NCBI GenBank assembly: GCA_026196445.1
Contig: JAPHTE010000493.1
Span: forward strand, 1-9,607
Length of the DNA stretch: 9,607 bases
Reading direction: 5' to 3'
DNA from: Lysobacterales bacterium
Lineage (GTDB): Bacteria; Pseudomonadota; Gammaproteobacteria; Xanthomonadales; SZUA-36
Shown: in pieces, positions 1-6,625 of the stretch
How positions within the stretch are numbered: the stretch's first letter is position 1
How the letters are laid out: each line of letters starts with the position of its first letter
Notes under the pieces: generated by a model
Told to the model about the DNA's origin: nothing
Seen by the model: the letters and a program-made list of their open reading frames with translations, nothing else
The model's database searches: none
Translations under genes and position numbers: made by a program

Positions 1-184
1 CGAGCACCAGGCCCTCACCTGAAACCACGATACCCGTCACCGGTTGCACGCGGTCGGCAGCCACCAGTTTCAGCACCAGCACGACCGATGGCGACAACGC
101 CTGGCTGGCGGCCATGGAAGGCCACGGTACGACGGCTACCAGTACGGCAGCCAGGCAGGCGATGATCCGGTTAATACCGCGCAT
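1..184 (-). CDS. Exported trypsin-like serine protease-type protein, N-terminal part only
   Basis: Only the first 61 codons are in the window; the gene continues beyond the left edge. It starts with ATG at 184, 9 bases after the stop of the MotA/TolQ/ExbB-family gene, with no good Shine-Dalgarno site, so translation is probably coupled. Residues 1-27 form a Sec signal peptide: Arg at 2 and 6, a hydrophobic core (ACLAAVLVAVVPW) and an AXA-like end (SMAASQA). The mature part soon reads VTGIVVSGEGLVL. This resembles the first strands of trypsin-like (HtrA/S1C-type) proteases, where a GSGVVVSPDG-like turn precedes the catalytic His. None of the catalytic His, Asp or Ser residues is in view, so protease activity is inference. 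Its position as last visible gene of the vWA/FHA/proton-channel operon suggests a periplasmic effector or partner of that complex. Confidence 0.6.
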   Translation of the reverse strand, partial: MRGINRIIACLAAVLVAVVPWPSMAASQALSPSVVLVLKLVAADRVQPVTGIVVSGEGLVL

Positions 185-193
185 GGGTAAGCT

Positions 194-940
194 TCAGGGC
201 GAATACAAGCGGTTGATCAGGTTATCCAGGCAATACTGGCCAGAACGGTTCAGCGTGTTCTCTTCGCGGCCCTGGATCAGGTTCTGCAGGAACACCAGAA
301 TGGCTGCCATGATCAACGCCAGCAACGTGGTCGAGAATGCCACGCCCAGGCGCTCGGTAACCTGGTACAGCATTTCCGGGCTCTGCGCGTTGGCGCGGTC
401 ACCGGCGTAATTCAACGCCAGCATGATACCGACCACGGTGCCAATGAAGCCGAGCGACGGGATCAACCAGGTAATGTAGCGCACCATGTTGTAACGCAAA
501 TCGAGTTCGTGCAGAAACAGTTCCAGGCTGGAGTTCAACAGCGCGTTGGTCTGGTCCACCGAATGGCCGAGATTGAAGTTGAGAACACAACGCTCGATCA
601 GTCGCGGCAGGAAACAGGTTTCCCGGTACTTGCTGCCACGGACCTTCTGGTAAATGGGCGTCATGTCGTCACCGGGCCGCAAAACCGTCTCGTCATCCAG
701 CGGCAGGTAGTTATGGCTGAACTGGCTTTCCTCCAGCCGCCCGGCGTGCCAGCGCAGCGCCAGCTCACCCAAGCCGATAAAAAATGCCAGCCACAGGACG
801 TTCTGTACCGTGAACGGCCAAGAAGGCCGGTTGATATCCAACATGATGGCGGCCGCATTCGGCGGCAGTATCCGCGCCATCAGCGCGATGACCAGCACGG
901 CCGAGACCAGGCTGATCAATATGGTGATTTGACGTGTCAT
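194..940 (-). CDS. MotA/TolQ/ExbB-family proton channel protein
   Basis: A 248-residue integral inner-membrane protein, predicted to form the ion-conducting ring of a proton-driven motor. Hydrophobic segments lie at about 5-25, 44-62, 156-178 and 200-222, a MotA-like four-helix layout with a roughly 90-residue cytoplasmic loop between helices 2 and 3. The family signature is clear: LIPSLGFIGTVVGIMLAL at about 159-176, followed by LGVAFSTTLLAL with paired Thr 204-205 at the place of the conserved Thr in the last ExbB/TolQ helix. I chose ATG 940 because the frame's upstream extension begins only at a TTG (1000) inside the FHA gene. From 940 the first transmembrane helix follows directly. An AAGGA lies 13 bases upstream, rather far. 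The protein is shorter than MotA and lacks the long cytoplasmic tail of ZorA. The two vWA proteins upstream are its likely MotB/ExbD-like partners. Confidence 0.85.
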   Translation of the reverse strand: MTRQITILISLVSAVLVIALMARILPPNAAAIMLDINRPSWPFTVQNVLWLAFFIGLGELALRWHAGRLEESQFSHNYLPLDDETVLRPGDDMTPIYQKVRGSKYRETCFLPRLIERCVLNFNLGHSVDQTNALLNSSLELFLHELDLRYNMVRYITWLIPSLGFIGTVVGIMLALNYAGDRANAQSPEMLYQVTERLGVAFSTTLLALIMAAILVFLQNLIQGREENTLNRSGQYCLDNLINRLYSP

Positions 941-977
941 GCTTAAGTTCGAGTCCTTGGTTGATTGTCCATGTAAG

Positions 978-1364
978 CTAATCGCGAGATTGTTCTTCAA
1001 CCCTGCCGGTGGCCGGGTTGCGCCTGGGTTTGTCTATGCGTTCCACCGTGGCGGGTTTGACCTGGAACGGGAAACGCCTGGTCCTGAGCCTGACTTTGGC
1101 TGCGCCGGAAAACAAGGCCGTAATCTGTTCCAGCGGCAACTCATATTCCCCAAGGCGGATACCGTCGCCGATACACAGGCTCGCCTTGCCGATACGGGTC
1201 CAGCTGTCGCAGCGGTGCAGGAAAGTACCGTTGCTCGACGCGTCGTCCTGCACCCAGACTACACCGTCTTCCGCCAGTTCGATACGGGCGTGGAAACGTG
1301 ACACCGACGGGTGCTCGATAACCAGGTCGCAGGCCGGATCACGACCGCAGGTCTTTTGCTTCAT
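978..1364 (-). CDS. Small FHA-domain protein
   Basis: A 128-residue soluble, probably cytoplasmic protein made of one forkhead-associated (FHA) domain plus a basic tail. FHA domains bind phosphothreonine peptides. The key residues are visible: Gly7-Arg8, the SVSRFHARI block (Ser22, Arg23, His25) and SSNGTF (Ser44, Asn45, Gly46, Thr47). ATG 1364 is fixed by an in-frame TGA 12 bases upstream and an excellent Shine-Dalgarno site. As a result the domain begins only seven residues before the conserved Arg, so the usual first beta strand is short or missing. Residues 90-128 are rich in Arg and Lys (RLRTRRF, KPRRN) and may be a flexible contact region. It lies between the second vWA gene and the channel gene. 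The likely role is to couple the membrane complex to Ser/Thr phosphorylation, but no kinase or phosphatase is in the window. Confidence 0.9.
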   Translation of the reverse strand: MKQKTCGRDPACDLVIEHPSVSRFHARIELAEDGVVWVQDDASSNGTFLHRCDSWTRIGKASLCIGDGIRLGEYELPLEQITALFSGAAKVRLRTRRFPFQVKPATVERIDKPRRNPATGRVEEQSRD

Positions 1365-1370
1365 GCTCGT

Positions 1371-1378
1371 ATCACCTC
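1371..1378 (-). promoter_or_regulatory. Strong ribosome binding site for the FHA gene
   Basis: On the minus strand this reads GAGGTGAT, an eight-base match to the anti-Shine-Dalgarno end of 16S rRNA. It ends six bases before ATG 1364 and fixes that start. It is the best ribosome binding site in the operon, so the FHA protein may be made in excess over its neighbours. Confidence 0.75.
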
Positions 1379-1421
1379 ACCATGCAAGCTGCCGTGTGCA
1401 GTATAGAACATCGTGCATCCA

Positions 1422-2357
1422 TCATTGTGACAGGGCCAGGAAACCGCCGCCGTTTGCTCGCGCCAGGTTTTCCATGAAATCGACCGTGCCCTTGTACTTG
1501 AAGTAATCACCGATGGTCACCGCGTGGATCTCCATGCCGCGGGTATTCGACATCACGATGTCCTGGATCAGCGCGCGTGGCGGCAGTCCGTTGTTATAGG
1601 CCGGGTTTGGCAGACCGTCACTGATCAAAATGGCCGCCTCTGCCGGGCTCGCAAGCGCCAGGTCCAGCGCCCCGCGCAGCGACGACGAACCCGCAAACTG
1701 GCCGGACAACCCACGTACAAAACGCAGGGCCTGGACCCGGTTGCGACCGTTCATCGGGGCCAGGCCGCCATCCTGCGGCCAGCGGTGGTAACGCGGTCCG
1801 GAGTCCAGTTGCTGAAAGCCCAGGATGCCGAATTGATAACCGGGCTTCAGGGAATCCAGCGCCCTGGCCACGGTGCGCGCCACCAGCGCCTGGTGCTCTG
1901 CCAGGTACTTGTTCATATCGACCATGAGCAGAATACGGGTCTTGTCGGTTTTCAAACCGAGAAAGCGGAAAGTCACCAGGTTGCTGCCGAGTTCCTCGTC
2001 CGATTCCTCGAGCCTGGGTGCCGGCGGTGGTTGCTCGGCGTGAGCCTGAAGCCTGGCGCGGATGACCTCGACCTCGCTCGACATGATCTCGTGTTCGGCC
2101 TGCAGTTCCTGCTGGCGTTGCTGCGCGGTCTGCAACGCCAGCCTGAGGCTGTCCATGCCCTCCACCGTATCGTCCAGGTCAGCCTCGACCTGGTTGGCCA
2201 TCGATTCGATCTGCGCCAGGTGTCCTTCCAGCCTGACCTCCTTTTGATAATCCGGCATCAGCACGATGGTGATGATGATGAACGCACCCATGGCCGAGGC
2301 AAACAGGTCGATCGCCGATAGCGAGTAGACACCCAGGTTCCGCAGCCGTGTCCTCAC
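1422..2357 (-). CDS. Membrane-anchored vWA protein with degenerate MIDAS (paralogue B)
   Basis: A 311-residue inner-membrane protein with one N-terminal helix, a coiled coil and a C-terminal vWA domain. Residues 1-9 are basic (MRTRLRNLG), placing the N-terminus in the cytoplasm and the rest in the periplasm. The helix (about 12-34, SAIDLFASAMGAFIIITIVL) carries Asp17 as in MotB/ExbD stator helices. Residues 44-107 are a heptad-rich coiled coil, followed by a Pro-rich hinge (QPPPAPR). The vWA domain spans about 127-311. Its metal site is altered: the usual DxSxS is D147-M-N-K-Y, and the Thr position falls in GSSSL (224-228). The LISDGLPN loop with Asp247 is kept. The GTG start overlaps the TGA of the upstream paralogue by four bases, so the two are translationally coupled. 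The altered site suggests a structural or regulatory subunit, an inference. I know no gene symbol for it. Confidence 0.88.
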   Translation of the reverse strand: MRTRLRNLGVYSLSAIDLFASAMGAFIIITIVLMPDYQKEVRLEGHLAQIESMANQVEADLDDTVEGMDSLRLALQTAQQRQQELQAEHEIMSSEVEVIRARLQAHAEQPPPAPRLEESDEELGSNLVTFRFLGLKTDKTRILLMVDMNKYLAEHQALVARTVARALDSLKPGYQFGILGFQQLDSGPRYHRWPQDGGLAPMNGRNRVQALRFVRGLSGQFAGSSSLRGALDLALASPAEAAILISDGLPNPAYNNGLPPRALIQDIVMSNTRGMEIHAVTIGDYFKYKGTVDFMENLARANGGGFLALSQ

Positions 2358-3277
2358 CGGGAAACCCCAACGAAATCGCCATTGTTCAGACGCGCAAGGG
2401 TTTGCATGAACAACACCAGGTTGCGGTTGTGCGTGTAATCACCGATGGCTACCGTGTGAAGCTCTGTCTGCCGAATCCGGTTGAGCTCGGTAATACTGCC
2501 GATAATGAAGCCGGGTGGCGTGTTTGGCTCGCCGTCGCTCATCAGGATGATAGCGTCGGCGGGATACTCAAGCGCAGCCTGCAGGGCGAAATGCGTCGGT
2601 GTGGAGCCGACGAACTTGCGCACCAGCGAGTGGGTGAACGCGGTTGCGAGTTCGAGGTTTTCGCGGGTCGCCGGCACCAAACTGGCATCATTCGGAAAAC
2701 GCCACAACACCGGTTGCGGGTTGCCGTGATAACCGACGATGGCGAACTCATTGCTCGCATCCAGCGGCTCGAGGACATCCAGCACCGACTCGATCATCAG
2801 GTCTTCGTACTGCAGCATGCTGCCCGACATGTCCACGACAATGACAAAAGACCTGGCCTCGGTCGCCAGGCCCAGGATCGAGAACTCGACACCGCTCGTC
2901 AGCGCCTCGGGCTCAGGTTCCTCGATCTCGATGGGCTCCGTGATATCCACCGGTATGGCGGCCATCTGCATGCGCAGGTTCTGCAGTTCCTTGCGCAAGC
3001 TGGACAGTTGTTGTTCACTGGCGAGGTTGGACTCGGTCAGTTGGTCCAGTTCGCTTTGCAGTTCATCCTGGCGGGCCTTCAAGTCCTGCAGTTCGACAGA
3101 AGCCAGGCGGCGCTTTTCCATGACCGCATGGGTGCGGTCAAATGAATCATCCGGTCCTGCGTGGCGGTAGTAGGGGAACAACAACATCACCAGCAGGATG
3201 AAAGCGCCCAGGGCCGAGGCGAACAAATCGATGGCCGAGGTCGAAAAAACTGCAGTGTCTCTTTCAGGGATTCTCAC
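2354..3277 (-). CDS. Membrane-anchored vWA protein with intact MIDAS (paralogue A)
   Basis: First gene of the minus-strand operon, 307 residues, with the same plan as its downstream paralogue. It has a short basic N-terminus, a transmembrane helix (about 12-34, SAIDLFASALGAFILLVMLL) with Asp17, a long Gln/Glu/Leu-rich coiled coil (about 50-106), an acidic linker (IEIEEPEPE) and a vWA domain (about 129-307). The metal-ion-dependent adhesion site is complete: D149-M-S151-G-S153, the Thr loop GSTPTHFAL (225-232, either Thr226 or Thr228) and Asp248 in MSDGEPN. It should therefore bind Mg or Mn and a ligand with an acidic residue. The start is GTG 3277, because a TGA stop lies two codons upstream in frame; the ribosome site is weak. 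Charge distribution places the vWA domain in the periplasm. With the MotA-like protein it probably forms a proton-driven complex, in which the vWA replaces the peptidoglycan-binding domain of MotB. Confidence 0.88.
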   Translation of the reverse strand: MRIPERDTAVFSTSAIDLFASALGAFILLVMLLFPYYRHAGPDDSFDRTHAVMEKRRLASVELQDLKARQDELQSELDQLTESNLASEQQLSSLRKELQNLRMQMAAIPVDITEPIEIEEPEPEALTSGVEFSILGLATEARSFVIVVDMSGSMLQYEDLMIESVLDVLEPLDASNEFAIVGYHGNPQPVLWRFPNDASLVPATRENLELATAFTHSLVRKFVGSTPTHFALQAALEYPADAIILMSDGEPNTPPGFIIGSITELNRIRQTELHTVAIGDYTHNRNLVLFMQTLARLNNGDFVGVSR

Positions 3278-3457
3278 GGCTCACGTTGTTATTGGTCTTC
3301 GCCGTGATTGACAGCGGAACCGGTGATTATGTTCAATAGCTGGACCGTTGTTTGAGACCGGGTTTGGATTCTGTGTTCCATGGGTCACCATGATACCTAT
3401 TCCGGCAACGACTCACGTTAAAATGTTGTTCAGAAATATGCCGGTAAACAATGCGCT
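3278..3457. promoter_or_regulatory. Shared divergent promoter region
   Basis: This 180-base gap separates the minus-strand vWA operon from the plus-strand TPR/CHAT gene and must hold both promoters unless transcription enters from elsewhere. Candidate elements are weak. For the plus strand, a TAAAAT -10-like box lies at 3419-3424, about 35 bases before the TTG start, with no good -35; a TTGACA lies at 3308-3313 without a well-spaced -10. For the minus strand, CATAAT (3331-3326) is a -10-like box. A small inverted repeat CATGG-GTCA-CCATG (3379-3392) sits mid-region and could be an operator. The arrangement favours joint control of both transcripts. Confidence 0.45.
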
Positions 3458-6400
3458 TTGAACGAAAATCACAACCAGCCCCGGATACGGAATAGGACTT
3501 TGCGGTCAACCGGGATTCCACGCTTGTTATTCAGCCTGGCCGGTCTGTTGGCCGGGTTGTTCGGCTATGGCCTGGCGGTAGCGCAAAACTCTGCAACGCC
3601 GCTTAGCCAGGAATATTTCGTACAACAGGCCGCGGACGAGGCCCTGTTGATCAGGGTCGATGCGTTCGAAGCCGAATTCGAGTCCACGATCAGGGGTGAA
3701 GAATCAGAAGTCCTGCTGCGTTCCGGCATCCCGGACAGTCGCATTGCACCGGTATTCCAGTACGTACAGCCCCCTGCAGAAGCGCGTCAGCTGGGTATCG
3801 AGGTCGTCAGCAGCAAGCAGACCAGCCGCAGTGAATTCGAATTGCAGATCACCCGCTTGACCGTCTGGGACGAACGTAGCAATGCGGTCTCACAGGCCTA
3901 CCAGATGCTGTCCTACGGCATGCAGGCCGCCGCTGTGGACTCGGCGGCCAACTGGACCGTCAGGATCAACAGCCTGAACAATGCAGCAAAGGTGTTTGGC
4001 CAGTACGGCATGAATGAGATGCGCTTGTGGTCACGATACCTGGCTGCACACCTGGTACACCACCAACTGCACGACTACAGCATGGCATACCGCATGGCCC
4101 GTGAGGTCATCGCCCAACTCGACGTGGTGCGGTTGCCGGTTATTGAACTGGCAAGCTGGCAACTGCAAGGCGCCGCATTGATCGGCTTGAAACGGATGGG
4201 CACACTCCCGGCCACTACGCGCAACCCCGAACCGGTGCAAAGCGCGCTCAGGCACACGGCGCAACTGGCGGAATCAATGGGTGCGTTGCAAACACAGGCC
4301 CAGGCGCTCTTTACCAGCGGACGTGAATACATCGCGGACGAGCGCTACATGGAGGCCCTGGAGCAGTTCCAACGCGCTGTTGAAATTGCCGATGCAGTGG
4401 GGGACAAGGAGCTGTCCAGGCACAGCCGGGAAGCACTGGTAGAGGCGCACAAAAGACGCGGAGACACGCCGGCTTCGAGTGAGGTTCTGCAGCAAATTGA
4501 GCAGCAACTAAGCGGGCAGGGCGCCGGTGATGAACTTGCCCTGAACCTGTTGGCACAAGCACGGCTGTTGATCAGTAACTACCGTTACGCCAGGGCGCTT
4601 GATGTGCTCAACCAGGCAATGGGTTACCAGAACAACAGCGCCATTCGCAAACAACTGGAATTTGAACTAGCCAGGGTTTTCCATGAAACAGGCCGCCTGG
4701 AAGAGTCCCTGACCATGCTGCAGCGGGCAGGTATCAGTGCGCAACTGCAAAAACGCGCTAACTCCATCCTCGATAACGGCCAGGCCCTGGCCTTGCTCGC
4801 CGCTGTGCAGCGGGGCAGGGGCGCGTACGAGGACATGCGCGAGGCACGCCGGGCGCAGGGCCTGTACGACGGCCAGCAGAGCCGGTACCTGTACCAGCGC
4901 GGTCTCGATGAACTGGCTGCGGGCGAGCCCGGGTCGCCAACATACTTCAAGCAAAGCCTCGATGCAGCCACACGCGACGGGGACCCCGCGTTGGCCGGAC
5001 TGGCGTTGCTACAATATTGCCTGGCAGATATTGCACAACCCTGTTCGCGCGATGCTGTCGAAACCGCCTACCAACGCCTGGTCACCGGCGGTGTTCCGCG
5101 CCACTCAGTTGAAGCCATGTACCTGCGTGCAAGGCTGATGGCCCGCCAGGGCCAGTACGCCCAAGCGATCGAGACCCTGCGTGCGGCGGTGGATGAGATC
5201 CACTTCCTGCGCCATTCACTGCCCGGCGTGCTCGGCGCCTGGTATTACGAAAGACATGAGAGCCTGTTTGGCTTTTACCTCGACCTGCTGACGGGCCCCG
5301 GCAGCCAGCCTGAGATCGAGACCCTGCTGGCCTTGGGCAGGATGCGTCTGACCGATACCTATGATCCCGCTTCACCGGGCCCTGATCCCAACGTTGCCGA
5401 CGTACGTACTTTGCGGTCAAAGATGGCCGAGTGGGAGACCGTCAAGGCAAACAACGGTAAATTGAGTGCGGCTGATGCCATCAACGAATCGCTGGCTGCA
5501 TTGCGGGGGCCGTTCAGGGCACAGTTTGCATACCTGTCGGAGGCCGCTGCCACGTCCTATCTGCGCAGCCTGGCCAGTGACGAAGTGCTGTTAACCTACC
5601 ACCTTGGCGCTGACCAGGCTCACGTGTGGGCAGGCCACAAGGGCAGGGTGGTGCGTCGCGAGATCGAAGGGGCCGCAGCCATTTACCGGCAACTCCTGCA
5701 GGCACATGGTTTAATCTCCAACATGGGCGAAGCCGTCTTTATCGAAACCATGGACGAGCTTGGAAAACGCCTGCTGGCGCCGGTCGCAGATCTCATCGAT
5801 GACCGGGTTTACTGGATCCCCGCCGGCCCGTTACTGGGTCTGCCACTGGACGCAATGCGCATGCGCGGCCACTACCTGGCTGAAAAACACGATGTCGTAA
5901 ACCTGCTTTCATTTCCGCCTAAAACGGAGCCTCGTGGGGCATTTCAGACAGGCGCAATTGATGGAGTGTTCGTCGCCGGTTACCCGCAGGATTTCTCAGC
6001 GGATTACGCTGTGCAGTTTGAAACCACGGATGAAATCCGTACCGTCATGGACATCTTCGTAGGCCCAGGACTGAACGTCGTGCAGGGACCCGCGCTTTTG
6101 CCAGATGAATTCCAGGATCAGCGTTTCACACAAGCCAGTCTCGCCCACCTCGCGATGCCCGGAGTAATCGACCTGCACGACCCATTGCGTTCCAGCCTGG
6201 TGTTATCCGGAACCGAGGACGGACCGGCGCGGACCCGCTACAGGCTGGAAAATATCCTGCCCAACTCATTGGGTGCCAGCCTTGTGTTTCTCAGCTCAAC
6301 CCGGACAACAGGTACACCGCGAACGGCATTCAGCAGCAGACCGGGACTGGTCGCGGACCTCACACGGGCGGGCGCGCGGGCCGTGATCGCTGACATGTGG

Positions 6401-6568
6401 GACAGCGCGGGTAACAGTGACCGGGTATTCCTGGCCGATTTCTACCGGCAATTGCGTGTATCGGGAGACATCGCAGGGTCACTGAGCGACGCCAAGCGAC
6501 ACTATATCAGGAACAACCGGGGTACAGGTTTATACGCTTGGGCGGGCTACCAGTTATTCATACCCTGA
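3458..6568 (+). CDS. Exported TPR protein with catalytically degenerate CHAT (caspase-like) domain
   Basis: A 1036-residue protein, probably periplasmic. A Sec signal peptide fits residues 13-42: Arg-rich n-region, then LLFSLAGLLAGLFGYGLAVA, with cleavage after AVA-42; there is no lipobox Cys. Helical TPR-like repeats fill about 130-600, for example around 276-350 (YMEALEQFQRAVEIA), 360-425 (YARALDVLNQAM) and 551-590 (YAQAIETLRAAV). Residues about 690-1036 are a CHAT domain with WIPAGPLLGLPLDAM, DPLRSSLVLSG and ARAVIADMWDSAGNSDRVF. The two catalytic positions are lost: HLATHG reads HLAMPG (Pro901 for His), and LSACxTG reads LSSTRTTG (Thr948 for Cys). Proteolysis is therefore unlikely, and a scaffold or ligand-binding role is more plausible. 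The start is uncertain: the frame offers only TTG at 3458 or TTG at 3500, neither with a well-placed ribosome site. A start at 3500 would give a shorter, typical signal peptide. Confidence 0.85.
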   Translation: MNENHNQPRIRNRTLRSTGIPRLLFSLAGLLAGLFGYGLAVAQNSATPLSQEYFVQQAADEALLIRVDAFEAEFESTIRGEESEVLLRSGIPDSRIAPVFQYVQPPAEARQLGIEVVSSKQTSRSEFELQITRLTVWDERSNAVSQAYQMLSYGMQAAAVDSAANWTVRINSLNNAAKVFGQYGMNEMRLWSRYLAAHLVHHQLHDYSMAYRMAREVIAQLDVVRLPVIELASWQLQGAALIGLKRMGTLPATTRNPEPVQSALRHTAQLAESMGALQTQAQALFTSGREYIADERYMEALEQFQRAVEIADAVGDKELSRHSREALVEAHKRRGDTPASSEVLQQIEQQLSGQGAGDELALNLLAQARLLISNYRYARALDVLNQAMGYQNNSAIRKQLEFELARVFHETGRLEESLTMLQRAGISAQLQKRANSILDNGQALALLAAVQRGRGAYEDMREARRAQGLYDGQQSRYLYQRGLDELAAGEPGSPTYFKQSLDAATRDGDPALAGLALLQYCLADIAQPCSRDAVETAYQRLVTGGVPRHSVEAMYLRARLMARQGQYAQAIETLRAAVDEIHFLRHSLPGVLGAWYYERHESLFGFYLDLLTGPGSQPEIETLLALGRMRLTDTYDPASPGPDPNVADVRTLRSKMAEWETVKANNGKLSAADAINESLAALRGPFRAQFAYLSEAAATSYLRSLASDEVLLTYHLGADQAHVWAGHKGRVVRREIEGAAAIYRQLLQAHGLISNMGEAVFIETMDELGKRLLAPVADLIDDRVYWIPAGPLLGLPLDAMRMRGHYLAEKHDVVNLLSFPPKTEPRGAFQTGAIDGVFVAGYPQDFSADYAVQFETTDEIRTVMDIFVGPGLNVVQGPALLPDEFQDQRFTQASLAHLAMPGVIDLHDPLRSSLVLSGTEDGPARTRYRLENILPNSLGASLVFLSSTRTTGTPRTAFSSRPGLVADLTRAGARAVIADMWDSAGNSDRVFLADFYRQLRVSGDIAGSLSDAKRHYIRNNRGTGLYAWAGYQLFIP

Positions 6569-6625
6569 ATCGTGAAAGTACTTATTTATCTATATAATTA
6601 TCAATTATATCAATTAATTATAAGT
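6569..6625. terminator. AT-rich convergent intergenic region, possible two-way terminator
   Basis: About 49 bases separate the stop of the TPR/CHAT gene from the stop of the convergent aldehyde dehydrogenase gene, and the AT-rich run extends into the latter's last codons. An inverted repeat TATAATTA (6593-6600) / TAATTATA (6615-6622) and a smaller one ATAATT/AATTAT (6594-6599 / 6603-6608) could form AT-only hairpins. A T-rich run (GTTTTTC) follows on the plus strand at 6624-6630. There is no GC-rich stem, so this would be a weak intrinsic terminator at best. Termination here is inferred from position. Confidence 0.35.

Noticed and set aside
941..1000. A TTG start at 1000 that would add 20 residues to the MotA/TolQ/ExbB-family protein
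   Set aside because: It would overlap the FHA gene by 23 bases, add a polar segment in front of the first membrane helix, and use a rare start codon although an ATG is available at 940.
1400..1405. TATACT on the minus strand between the second vWA gene and the FHA gene, a possible internal promoter
   Set aside because: There is no acceptable -35 at 16-19 bases, and the gap is only 57 bases within an otherwise compact operon.
1524..3145. Long plus-strand open frames (about 265 codons each) opposite the two vWA genes
   Set aside because: They lie antisense to clear vWA coding sequence and their products are Arg/Gln/His-rich with no recognisable domain, as expected for shadow frames in GC-rich DNA.
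3308..3333. TTGACA at 3308 with TATGTT at 3328 as the plus-strand promoter
   Set aside because: The spacing is only 14 bases, too short for a standard sigma-70 promoter; it is kept only as a remark in the divergent region entry.
1..6568. Identity of the cluster as a known Zorya defence system
   Set aside because: The channel protein lacks the long ZorA tail, the partner proteins carry vWA instead of the OmpA-like domain of ZorB, and no ZorC, ZorD or ZorE-like gene is present in the window.
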